A DNA stretch of 64,000 nucleotides from the NCBI GenBank assembly GCA_009823395.1, contig CM020508.1:2624015-2688014 (forward strand), in the 5' to 3' direction. Source of the DNA: Thamnaconus septentrionalis. Its lineage: Eukaryota > Chordata > Actinopteri > Tetraodontiformes > Monacanthidae. How positions within the stretch are numbered: the stretch's first letter is position 1; the number at the start of each line of letters is the position of its first letter. A program made the position numbers and the translations under genes. Shown here in pieces: positions 11,151-21,742 of this stretch. The notes below the pieces were generated by a model. That model was not told the DNA's origin and searched no databases. It worked only from the letters and a program-made list of their open reading frames with translations.

Positions 11151-11380
11151 GACATCATCCCTAACTTCAGTCGGTCCACGCCCCCGTTTCTGACACAACG
11201 CCGCTGGTGTGGTCAGTGTGTGTCGGCATCCTGGAGGAGTATGTGTGCGTACGTGTGAGAGTGCGAGTGTGAGTAGCGGAGCGGACGGGACAGGGAGGGC
11301 GGACGCATCATGATCCCGGCCGTCGGCGCATGAACGCGGAGCATCCAGGACGTCATCCAGAGGACGAATCATTTAATCAG
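11150..11380 (+). promoter_or_regulatory. lrrc8c: Probable lrrc8c promoter and untranslated exon 1
   Basis: GC-rich and CpG-containing sequence with TGACATCA (11149-11156) and a GC box CACGCCCCC (about 11178-11186). A donor CAG|GTGAAT at 11380/11381 fits the acceptor before the first coding exon (14137), giving an untranslated exon as in mammalian LRRC8C. It carries two upstream AUGs (11310 and 11330). The transcription start is not defined by sequence alone. Confidence 0.45.
11310..11333 (+). CDS. Upstream ORF 1 of lrrc8c (7 codons)
   Basis: ATG at 11310, sense codons for MIPAVGA, stop TGA at 11331-11333. The stop overlaps the next upstream ATG (11330-11332) as ATGA. It is only relevant if transcription starts upstream of 11310. 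It probably acts as a translational brake, not as a source of a peptide. Confidence 0.3.
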   Translation: MIPAVGA

Positions 11381-14145
11381 GTGAATATATTGAGTTTATC
11401 ATTAAGCGGCGCTTTAAGTAACTACATGTCACATGGGACGCGTTCAGGGCTCAATCTCCAAGCTCTTCACAGCGGCTCTTTTCCTTTCCTTTCCTTTCCT
11501 TTTCTTTCTTTTCTTTCTTTCTTTCTTTTTTTTTTTTTTTTTTTTTTGACGGGGAACCGGATGCTTCCCTGACTTGTCCGCGCTGATCTCAGACTGATTC
11601 ACTGGTCCTCTCGCTGCTTTTTTTTTTTTCTAATGTGGAAAGTGCTGAATCAAAGTTCCCCCTCTGCATTGCAGAGTTTTCGCCCTGTTCCGTGTCCTTT
11701 AAACGCGGATCTGTGTGGTCGCCCTGGGCTCTGGGTGTGTTCCAAACATGTCTGCGTTGGGATATCTGGGATTCGGACGAATTTCCTGTCAGGAAAGGGG
11801 GCAAGGATATGGCCTGGTCAGCTCAGCTCAGTGGCTGACTCATCCAGTGGAAAGACGGGAGTGTTTTAAGTGTGGCCAGTACAGAGTGGCGCTTTCAGCT
11901 CCCGCAATGGATTTTTTCCCACCTTTTTCCCGCCTCCTCCTTTTATTTTAACCTCAAATGTACCGTTGGTTTTAAGGGTGTCTGGATTTTTTCATTTTTA
12001 AATGTATTTCTATTTTTCTGTCCAAACGTGCCACTGAAGTAGCTCAGCTGAATTAGGCTGGTTACGCTGAGAGCAAACTCTGTTTGGCGGGAGCCATAAA
12101 CACTATAACCTGGAGGTGGGCTGTTTATGAGATGTTGGGATGTCTGAGGCAGACAGGAACGCTGAATTATACAAAGATAAAGATAAACATTCGACACCTA
12201 CCAGCCCCTGTGACCTTATATATCTGTGTGTGTGTGTGTGTGTGTGTAAAATCTGTAAGTGCAGCGAATTAAGAAGAGATTCATCACAATTAGGGTGATT
12301 TCTGGACTACTGTAGTCAGTTCTTTTTTTAGCCCATTAGTCATTAATGTCTGGAAATGTTCTCTCTTTTTTTGGGCCTCCATCTTCCGCCTACACCCCAG
12401 TGATTAAATAAATTCATGTCTTAACCTTTTAAATCTTCGGGAGGCAATGAAATAAAATACTGAAGGCTGGCAGTTTCTCTTGTAATTATTTTTATGAAGA
12501 CTCTTCAGAAAGTCATGCTGTTCTACTCCCAGGGAGACATTTTTCTTCTTCTTCTTCTTCTTCTTTTTTCTGAGACCCAGAGCACAAACTCAGATTGATG
12601 TAGCAGACTGAAGAGAGGAACAGCTGCAGCAATTTGGCTGAATCTGCACTATATGAAAGTAGCATCGCTTAACATTTTTCACAGTAAACATCCCCTAAGT
12701 GGTTTACCTCCGTCCACCCTGTTGCCATGGCGCCACGGCGTACGCTGGGATCGATTTTTGAGATATTTTGTATCACAAACTCTAAAAGAACCGTCATAAC
12801 AACTTTCCAAAGATCCTGCCCGCTCTCATCCAAACACAGCAGCAGCTCAACTCATTAATAATGAACCACAGTGTAAGTGCAGAGAAGTGTTGGGCTATTG
12901 ACTGTTGCTGTCTCTTAGCGACGAAGGTACTCAGCTGTCTGCAAGAGTTTGAGACAATAACAGTCTGTGATTGGATAATATTTTAAAGATCTGGATTCTT
13001 CCCATTTTCAGATCTGTGTTTTTCCCAAGGGGTGGTTGTATATTGAATCATTGAAAAGCACCTTCTGTAGATCTCCAGTAAACAGCACATTTAGCTCAGT
13101 TTCCAGCCTCCTGCATAAATCAACATTTTGTTGGACCTTCCATATGTTTGGAAGGGGCAAAACCAGAGCGAAGCCAACATCTGGCTGGGACTGTAACTCT
13201 GGAAAGGAATCAGATGAAAGACCCTTTGTGACATCACAGGCAGAGGTCTTTTCCACACCGACACATGCGTTTTATGAAAAGTGGAGCATGCAGTTGAACA
13301 GAAAGGTTGACTTTTCTCTTTTCCAGGGAGACACAGATTATTGGAATGAAACACTGCTGGAATAAATTTTTCATAATATGGTGCCTTTAAGTGAAATTGT
13401 CTAAGTTGTCAAAGCTAAAATGAAACTTAAGAGTTCAGTGAACAGGAAAAGCTGAAGCGTCACCCCTGGTTGGTGAACTACAGGACAAGCACTAAATTAT
13501 AATGTAGGGCAACAGAGACACTGCAGTCAAACTGCTGCCTTGCTGATCCTGCAAACAGGAAGCTGGCGCCTGAAGTGAGCACTTCATGCAAGGTGTGCAG
13601 GAAGAGCGGCGTCCGCACAGTCTGTCTTCTGTAGTGACTGCTGCTGAGGCAAAAAAGGTCTTTCACAGGTAAAGCAAAGGTGTTGTGGAATTAAAAGACT
13701 AGAATCTTTTTTATTCTATGCCTAATTTTTTTGTTTTTGTTTTTAAATCAGTCTAAAACAGGGAAACCTTAAATCTGGTTTGTTTTCATCCAGTTAATAT
13801 ATGACAAGACCTATCAGCATCCTTTGTGGAAAAAGAGGCGGGAACTTGAGGCGGGGTTTAGTTGTGACAATGGCAGGAAGTTACCGCAGCAAAGGATGCC
13901 CTGGCTTCAACATTTTGAACTCATGCTTGCGTGAAAGTATTTATTTAGGAACTGTGGCATTTGATAAAGAGCAAAATTGACGTTGGCATTAAATCAAAGG
14001 ATGTGTTGAACTCATCACAGACGAAAAATAGAAATCCAAAGCTCTCACACCCATTGTTTGGTCCCTCAGACAGTTTTTTTGTTCCATTGTGTGGCTCAAG
14101 GGTCACGTGTGTTAACTCTTCTATCTTTCTTCGCAGGCATCATGA
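11330..14145 (+). CDS. Spliced upstream ORF 2 of lrrc8c (19 codons)
   Basis: ATG at 11330. Seventeen codons run exactly to the exon 1 donor (11380); after splicing to 14137 it reads GCA TCA TGA. The stop TGA (14143-14145) overlaps the lrrc8c start ATG (14142-14144). This depends on the inferred exon 1/exon 2 junction. Such overlaps allow termination-reinitiation, so this uORF could set LRRC8C output. Confidence 0.35.
11381..14136 (+). other. lrrc8c intron 1 (inferred)
   Basis: Non-coding. It contains a CT-rich and poly-T tract (about 11468-11547), a short TG repeat (about 12225-12247), a TTC run (about 12544-12566) and a TTAA-flanked MITE (12983-13390). It ends in a pyrimidine tract and AG at 14135-14136. 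Confidence 0.5.
12983..13390. mobile_element. TTAA-flanked MITE, copy 1
   Basis: About 408 bases bounded by TTAA at both ends (12983 and 13387). The right end read inward is TTAAAGGCACCATATTATG; the left end TTAAAGATCTGGATTCTTCC is a weaker match. Internal sequence (CAGCCTCCTGC, then a TGGA..CTTCCAT..GTTTGGA pattern) is shared with a second, diverged copy at about 54832-55110, which supports an interspersed family. TTAA targets suggest piggyBac-type mobilisation. No transposase is present. Confidence 0.55.
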
Positions 14146-17100
14146 TTCCTGTTATGGAATTCCGGCAATTCTCTGAGCAGCAGCCAGCGTTCAGAGTGCT
14201 GAAGCCGTGGTGGGATGTGTTCACCGACTATCTGTCTGTCATCATGCTCATGATTGGTGTCTTTGGCTGTACCCTTCAGGTCGGTATAGCACGGGGTGAG
14301 GGGGCTCCAAATCACTGCATTTTCACAAGATTGAATAATGGCCTGTCTGCCTTTCAAGACGGGTTATAATGCCATCAGTGCTGGTAAAGTTAGCGCTCCG
14401 CCGTGCTCCCTCCCATTACAGGCAGATGGATTAATGTATCCTGGCTGTAGTGATGCAGCATTTCTGCCCCGCATCCTGCCTTGGCAGCAGCTCACAGCCG
14501 CCCATTCTCCACTTTTACAACCTGGAGCCGCCGAAGCAAAGGAAGCATTGAGCCCCGTCAGGAGTTTGGCAGTGGAAACATTTCCCTGCTTAGCCCCTCT
14601 TCGTAAACATAGGATTCCAAAGTGTGGAACAGGAACATTATTTGGCTCCCTGCATGCAGCCGGTAGAGTAAACGCTGGAAACAACACCAAAACATTTTCA
14701 AAGACGCGGCGTTTGTCTTGTTTGTGAGCAGCCATTTACCACTTTGTCGATCGGATGGTTTGACTTAGCATAGACAGTTTGTTAACCGAAAGGATAAATA
14801 GTTTATTTGAAAAGTCAAGTACCATCGGCATGCTGTTCTTTTTAGTAACGGTGCATAAAAATCCCTCCACTTACAATTGGAGAGGGGAGTTTACAGAATT
14901 CGATCTGATCTTTGAACTCCAGCTGGGTTCAGTTTGTTGTTTTGGAAAAAAAAACTCAAACATCTCCTCCCACATGTGCTTACAGAATTCTGTATTTTGA
15001 GGGACATTAAGTGGCAGGAGATAATGTACATACTGTGTCTTGTTTTGTCTTGTTTACTGTCAAAGCCATTTAAGAAAGAAAGCAGTTTAATGATGTTTAA
15101 TTTAAAAGAGGAGGCACAAACAATCAGCTTTGGAGGAAATCATAAAAAAGTTCCTTGTCACAATATACACAGTATATTATAACAAGATTTATTGTCCAAT
15201 CTTTGGACTTACTGAATCGCATAGCACTTAAGATATAGTCAGTATACTCGGAAACTGGCTTCTCTTATTTTTACCTTTGGACCTGATATGATAGTACATC
15301 AGGTGCGAGGACATGCTACAATACTTATTGTGGTATTGTAGTTGTCCAGGGCAGCAAATAATAGCTTTTCATTACTTTTGCAATGCACCGCTCGGAACAG
15401 TCAAATTGTGACTGAACCAACTAGTCTTCTGATACTTCAGATATGACTGTTGTTGGCCGCTTTTTTGTTTTCAGTTGCATAAAATTCTGTTTTAACTGTT
15501 GTTTGTTTCTTTCTAGGTAATGCAAGATAAGATCATTTGCCTTCCAAAGAGAAATACAGTGAGTGCTGAAAACTCGAGTGCCATCGACATAATTCCACCC
15601 ATGGTACATAGAGAAATGACTGGGCTGAAAACAGACTTGGACCTCCAGCAGTACAGTTTCATCAATCAGATGTGCTATGAAAAGGCTCTCCATTGGTATG
15701 CCAAGTACTTTCCCTATTTGGTTTTGATACACACTCTGATTTTCATGGTGTGCAGCAACTTCTGGTTTAAGTTCCCGGGATCTAGCTCCAAGATAGAGCA
15801 TTTTATCTCGATGCTCGGCAAATGCTTTGACTCCCCCTGGACCACTCGTGCTTTGTCAGAGGTGTCTGGAGAAAACCCTGAAGAGCAGGATCAAAAGAAG
15901 GGTGGCGCCTCCAGATCATACATAACCATGTCTCCCGGGGAGGGAAACCTGGAAAAGACACAGTCTTTGCGGTCCATTCCAGAGAAAATAGTTGTTGTTG
16001 ACAAGCCATCGGCAAGCGTGCTTGACAAAAAGGAGGGTGAACAAGCTAAAGCTCTCTTTGAAAAGGTGAAGAAGTTCCGTTTGCACGTAGAGGAAGGGGA
16101 CATCCTGTATTTGATGTATGTCCGCCAGACCGTCTTCAAAGTGTTTAAATTCCTGCTGATCATCGCTTACAATAGTTCTCTCGTGAATCGAGTGCAGAAC
16201 GGGGTGGCTTGTGAAGTGGAGATCGAGGACATGACTGGCTATAGAGTCTTTCAGTGCAATCACACCATGGCTCACCTCTTCTCCAAGCTGTCCTACTGCT
16301 ATCTGTGTTTGGTGGCGGTCTACGGTTTGACTAGCCTCTATACCTCTTACTGGCTGTTTTACCGCTCCCTCAAAGAGTATTCCTTCGAGTACGTACGGCA
16401 GGAGACGGGAATCAGCGACATCCCGGACGTGAAGAACGACTTTGCCTTCATGCTGCACATGATCGACCAGTACGACCCGCTGTACTCCAAGCGATTCGCC
16501 GTTTTCTTGTCGGAGGTCAGTGAGAACAAACTGAAACAGCTCAACCTCAACCATGAGTGGACCACCGACAAGTTGCGTCAAAAGCTTCAGACTAACGCCA
16601 ACAATAGGCTGGAACTGCAGCTCTTCATGCTCCCTGGTCTACCCGACACTGTGTTCGAGTTGACGGAGCTGCAGTCGCTCAAGCTGGAGATCATCAACAA
16701 TGTCACCATACCCGCCTCCATTTCGCAGCTGGAGGACCTCCAAGAATTGTCTCTCTACCAATGCTCCTTAAAGTTGCACACAACTGCCACCTCCTTCCTC
16801 AAGGAGAACCTTAAAGTGCTCCGGGTGAAGTTTGACGACAACAGGGAGCTTCCCAACTGGATGTACGGCCTTCGCAACTTGGAGGAGCTCCATCTCATCG
16901 GGTCCCTGAGCCCTGATGCCTCCAAAAACATTGTTTTCGAGTCACTGCGGGAGATGAAGTGTCTGAAAACTTTGTACCTAAAGAGCAATTTGACCAAGAT
17001 ACTGCAGTCTATTGTGGATGTGTCCAGCCATCTGCAGCGACTCTATCTCCACAATGATGGCACCAGGCTGGTCATGCTCAACAACCTGAAGAAGATGTCG

Positions 17101-17745
17101 AATCTGATTGAGCTGGAGCTGGTGCGTTGTGACCTGGAGCGAATCCCGCATGCTATCTTCAGCCTGACCAATCTGCAAGAGCTCGACCTGAAGGAGAACA
17201 ATCTCCGCTCGATAGAGGAGATCATTAGCTTCCAACATCTTCGGAAACTCATTTGCCTTAAACTCTGGTACAACAGCATCATGTACATACCGGAGCACAT
17301 CAAGAAGCTTAGCAGCCTGGAGCGCCTCTACTTCAGCCATAACAAGATCGAGATCTTGCCTTCACATCTGTTCTTGTGCAACAAGCTGCGCTATCTGGAC
17401 CTATCCAACAATGACATCCGCTTCATCCCGCCGGAAATTGGCGTCCTGCAGAGTCTGCAGTACTTCTCCGTCACGTATAACAAAATTGAGAATCTGCCAG
17501 ATGAGCTTTTCTTTTGCAAGAAACTCAAAACGTTGAAGCTGGGCAAAAACTCCCTGTCCATACTGTCGCCAAAGATTTCCTACCTCGCTCTACTCACGCA
17601 CTTGGAGCTCAGGGGGAACCACTTTGAGATTCTGCCCCGAGAGCTTGGCTGCTGTCGCGCCCTGAAGCGCAGTGGCCTTATAGTGGAAGAGACGGTGTTT
17701 GAAACTCTGCCTTCGGACGTCAGGGACCAAATGAAGGCAGAGTGA
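14142..17745 (+). CDS. lrrc8c: Volume-regulated anion channel subunit LRRC8C, two coding exons
   Basis: Accessory subunit of plasma-membrane VRAC hexamers formed with LRRC8A; the family conducts chloride and small osmolytes, and LRRC8C is linked to cyclic-dinucleotide transport. Coding exons are 14142-14279 (46 codons, donor CAG|GTCGGT) and 15517-17745 (acceptor TTCTAG), giving 788 residues; human LRRC8C has 803. The start [17 protein letters not shown] and the end [15 protein letters not shown] match LRRC8C, not A, B or D. Four membrane segments: about 24-46, 112-130, 251-270, 304-328. The first extracellular loop is about 15 residues shorter than in human and accounts for the length difference. 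The pore-constriction position (LDLQQY) is Leu89, as expected for an LRRC8C. Leucine-rich repeats fill roughly residue 400 to the end. The upstream ORFs may limit translation. Confidence 0.96.
14280..15516 (+). other. lrrc8c intron 2
   Basis: An intron of 1237 bases splitting the coding sequence after the first membrane segment (TLQ|VMQDK), at the same place as in other LRRC8C genes. GT at 14280, AG at 15515-15516. It is non-repetitive, AT-rich in its second half, and no other feature is seen. Confidence 0.85.
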
Positions 17746-18981
17746 AATGCTTATTATTGTTGTTGTTGTTGTTGTTGATGATGTTGTTGTCATTGCCTGC
17801 TATTGGCATTGTCTAATGATAAAGAGACTTTTTAATGGATTATAAATTCTGGTGATGTACTGTTTCAATACCTGAGATTAGAATTACCCTTTTTAAGGAA
17901 GAAAACTGGTGTTTTTTTTTTTTTTATTTATCATTTGCAATTGTAGTTCTTATCTATCTTAGTTCTATCTGGACATTAGCTTGGCATAAACCCAGAGTTT
18001 AGCTCTCAGACTGGAAGAAGGAGTGGCTTGAAAACTGTTCTGGGTTTGTGCAAAATTAAATTCAACCTCATGCCCCCTTTAAAACAGTCTAAACCAACAC
18101 ACCAAATTGAATCTATTTATACTGCTGTTTTGTATTCTTAAAAAGAAGTTTCAGGTTGCTGGGCCTCTTGCTCACCTCATCCAGTCCATGGAGATTTATT
18201 TTCAATTGATATATTACTGACTAACTTTTATGGACCACTTAACCAAATTCTGCACAACAGAAAATGAGGCCAGTTTTATTTTATTTTTTTTTTTTAACAC
18301 ACTGTTTTGCTATTATTACTGATTACTGATTATTATTATTACAAGAAAATATGCACTGAATGTAACTCTGAGAGACCTCATTTGTTTGCCAGTAGCCTTA
18401 GATTTGCTGGGTTTTTTTTTTATATATATTTTTTTATTACCTTATTGTTGCCTTGATTGGACTGTTAGTTCACAACTTCACAGCAAGCAAAAGGTTTTAA
18501 TACTATATAAGTACAGTCCTATGCAGTATTAACATATCCAAGGGGCTTTTTATTTGAAAATAAATAAATAATAAATAATAGAATTATCTATTTCACCAGG
18601 TAAAAACAATATCTCGAGTAAATAAACCTTATAAGACAATGTCATGCTAATGCTGTCTATGACATAAAGGACAACAGTTATAAAAATACATATTTTTATA
18701 AGCACTATTTTATGACATTGATTAATAAAAATCTGCAAATTTTGAACTTTTTGTTGTCTTCTGCATCAGTGATGTTCATATTCAGTAGCTTTAAAAAAAA
18801 AAAAATTGTAATGCAAAACAAGAGTAAACAGATTTTGATTTGTATAAGTGGTCTACATTTTGTCCAGTCTCATTTAAATGATAAAATAAGATGCTACCTC
18901 CTGGTGGGGATTAGCAAACAAAGAAGATTAGAGTGTTATCATCATATGCACACACAACACACTCAGTGCCCTTGAAGGAAA

Positions 18982-18987
18982 AATAAA
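18982..18987 (+). terminator. lrrc8c: Candidate lrrc8c poly(A) signal
   Basis: AATAAA about 1.24 kb after the lrrc8c stop, outside any simple repeat. Earlier AATAAA words at 18559 sit inside an AAAT microsatellite and are less convincing. Confidence 0.35.
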
Positions 18988-19272
18988 GTTGTCCCAGGAG
19001 TTTAGAAGCATTCTGAAAGTTATTTGGGAAAAACGAAATGGACTGAACCGCAGCTGCCTGACATTTCCCAGATCAGAGCTTCAGCAGGATTTTGGCCTGA
19101 CAGATTTATTTATTATTATTTATCATTTGTAATTCAGAAGAACAAAAGGCTACTGCTCACATGTTTACACAATAGTCTTCGTCCGTCACACATCACCGTT
19201 GTTGATTCTATCGCATGACACGTTTTTGTTTTACAGCTCAGCCTTAGACAGCTGATTACAGCATCTTTACTG

Positions 19273-19305
<33 letters not shown>

Positions 19306-19420
19306 AAGTCTCATTTCCTCTCTTTCAGGCACCAATTCTGAATCCTGAGGCTGTTATGTAACGTAAATGTAAGACACTGAGTGGAATCAAACAGCAACAT
19401 GGAACTTGAGAAATTCTGTG

Positions 19421-19489
<69 letters not shown>
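19421..19489. repeat. (GATA)n microsatellite
   Basis: About 17 uninterrupted GATA units between lrrc8c and lrrc8d. Confidence 0.95.
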
Positions 19490-19490
<1 letters not shown>

Positions 19491-19739
19491 GGTTGTGTGT
19501 TATTTTTACATTTGTTTTAATAAAGTTGTTTTCCTAATTAGAGCAATATCTTCACGATCACTCAAGCCCAACGTCTCTCTCCTGTGTGTGTGTGTGTGTG
19601 TGTGTACGCGCGCGCGCGCGTGTTTAAGTGGTCTCCACTCTTATTTCATGGTTAAACAGGGCTGTTGTCAGTGTACACTATGTAGTGGTGGTGGTGGTGG
19701 TGGTGCTAAGTGTCCGGCTCCCTGTCCAGCATCCATCCA

Positions 19740-20003
19740 TCTATCTATCCGGCGGCGGGCTGCACCACCTCCAGCAGCTGGTGCTGCTGCGCTGCCTGCC
19801 AGTCGGACGGAGGCAGAGGATCCGACCATCTGAGGCGGAGTGGGGGGTAGTCGGCTATAAGCAGCTTACAGCCCCGGCCAGCAGGCCCTCGGTGCCAGCC
19901 AAGAATGGAGCGCTTCGTCGCCGCGGCCGAGCATGGCCAGTGACGGGAGGCGTCAATTGGTACCGCCGGCATCGAAGACCCAAGTCGACCGGACCTCCTG
20001 AAG
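19740..20003 (+). promoter_or_regulatory. lrrc8d: Probable lrrc8d promoter and untranslated exon 1
   Basis: A GC- and CpG-rich island that continues to about 20240. A TATA-like TATAAG sits at 19856-19861, which would place transcription start near 19886. A strong donor AAG|GTGAGT lies at 20003/20004 and pairs with the acceptor at 21739-21740, giving a 5' UTR exon of about 120 bases. Two short upstream ORFs lie in it: ATG 19905 (12 codons, stop 19941-19943) and ATG 19933 (22 codons, stop 19999-20001). Confidence 0.5.
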
Positions 20004-21740
20004 GTGAGTCCGCCCGGCCCGGCCCAGCCCGGCCCGGCACGGCACGACACCCTACCACCGGCTGCGGCTTTATCGCGCCGGACCCGCCGGTATTTACCGG
20101 AACGCGCTGCTGTGTAGCCAACCCGTCTTGCTAGCAGGCAGGCTAGTTGTGCACGGGCGTGATTAAACATGCTCACAAAGGGTCAGTTAAACGTTTCGCC
20201 GTGCGCGCGACTCCCGCTTATCCCCCCCCCCCAGGTGGCCGTGCTGCGTTTAAAGGCTCTCCCTGCCTCCCTCCGGTTCGGGGCTTGCATGGATGCGTCT
20301 ATATGCTGCAGCCAGCCGGTCTCAGCCTGCTTCAGCCTCATTCAACACCGAGTGACCTTCATGCTTTCAGCGAGCACAAAAGACTCCAGTGTGTCTGTCG
20401 ATGAGTGCGCACATCCGTGTTGTTGTTTCCCCCCCTCCCATGTGCTACATTTTAAACAGCACCTCGAGACTGTGATGTTCCCTTTATGCTTAGCAGGGTT
20501 GCACCAGTGGACTATTTGCCACCATCTCTGCACTGAAGTAGATGTGTTGTTGAGTAATGTGTGGAATGGCTCCATCATTAATATTAAACAAGTGCGGGTT
20601 TCCCTGAGAAAGGTGGCGGTCAGCTTGTGTTTACATACAAACACTGGGCCTGCAGCAGAGAAATGGTGTCAGCATGGGTGTGTTGTGGGTTTATCCCTGG
20701 ACCTCAAGTGTGCACTGACTGTCGCCCAAAGTTTAGGGGCCGCTGTGTCATTGTCTAATCCATAATCATGTGTCAAAGCTGTCCTCTCCAAGCTTCCTCC
20801 GCCTGAGCCAGGCAGTGTACAGGCAGCCTGTTCTTCCTGCCGCAGATGTCATAGAACTCATGGTCACTCACCATGGATGTCACAGCTTTGACAGAAAGAT
20901 TCAGTGGCCATAAAATCCTCTACGAAAGGAGTGTATCAAAACGTGACAAAATGTGAGCGGATCAAAATGTGTTACAACAGCATGATAGCCAGTGGTAGCA
21001 GTGGTGGTTTACTGACTTCTGTATTTCCTCTATTATCACAGTTATGCAATTAGAATTATGCAGCAATCTGTTGACTCAGTAACTGGTCAATACAACATGT
21101 GATGTGTTGCGCACAAAAGCATAACTTGGCCTCTGTCTTTGCGAGCTAGTTACAGTCGCGCAATGTGTAAACGCTATGGAATGATCAAAAATAACTTGTG
21201 AAATATTTATTATCGTATTATCTAATTAGATTTGTCCTGTGTTTGATTACAAATACAAAAATATAATAAAAATACAATAAGACATGTGTGACACGCTCAG
21301 TCAAGAAAACTAAGCCATTGTTGCCTTTGCATCATCTAAATGTATTTGTGTACCAGCAGAAAATGTAAATCTATATTAAATATTTGTCAGTACTTCATAT
21401 CTTTCCATTCTATTTTTTTCCAAACCTAAATCCTAAATATGGTATTAGAGTTTCTGTTACATTGCTTGGAGTTTAAGCTATCACACAACATTACGGCACA
21501 GTGTTTATATGGGTTAAAATGTTTACTAAGTTAGCTAACAGTCTTGTACAACGAACGTGATGTATTGACGCAGCTCACAAAGTCCCCTTAATAAGGTACA
21601 GTATTCCCTGCTGTAACTGGAAAAGTTGTTTTTGTTGAAACAACATTAGAGTTCAGTCAGTTCTATAATCAACAGTGATGGCAGAAATGTCTTCACACTG
21701 TTAGGGATATTCTAATCAAGATCTTTTTATTTTATTGCAG
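20004..21740 (+). other. lrrc8d intron 1 (inferred)
   Basis: The start is CpG-rich (to about 20240), then unique and AT-rich sequence with no repeat or exon seen. It ends TTTATTGCAG at 21740. Long open frames at 20169-20765 do not resemble any known protein. Confidence 0.5.
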
Positions 21741-21742
21741 GA

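Larger units (their letters stand above)
17746..19740 (+). other. lrrc8c 3' UTR and intergenic spacer
   Basis: AT-rich. A TTG repeat starts 12 bases after the stop (about 17757-17790). Candidate AATAAA signals are at 18559-18564 (in an AAAT repeat), 18982-18987 (best context, TAAAGTTG downstream) and 19519-19524. Further repeats are TTG (19274-19305), GATA (19421-19489) and TG (about 19582-19605). No coding exon. Confidence 0.45.

Noticed and set aside
19628..20765. Long frames upstream of lrrc8d as a separate gene
   Set aside because: They coincide with a CpG island and intron; no similarity to a known protein, and they run through the splice donor at 20004.
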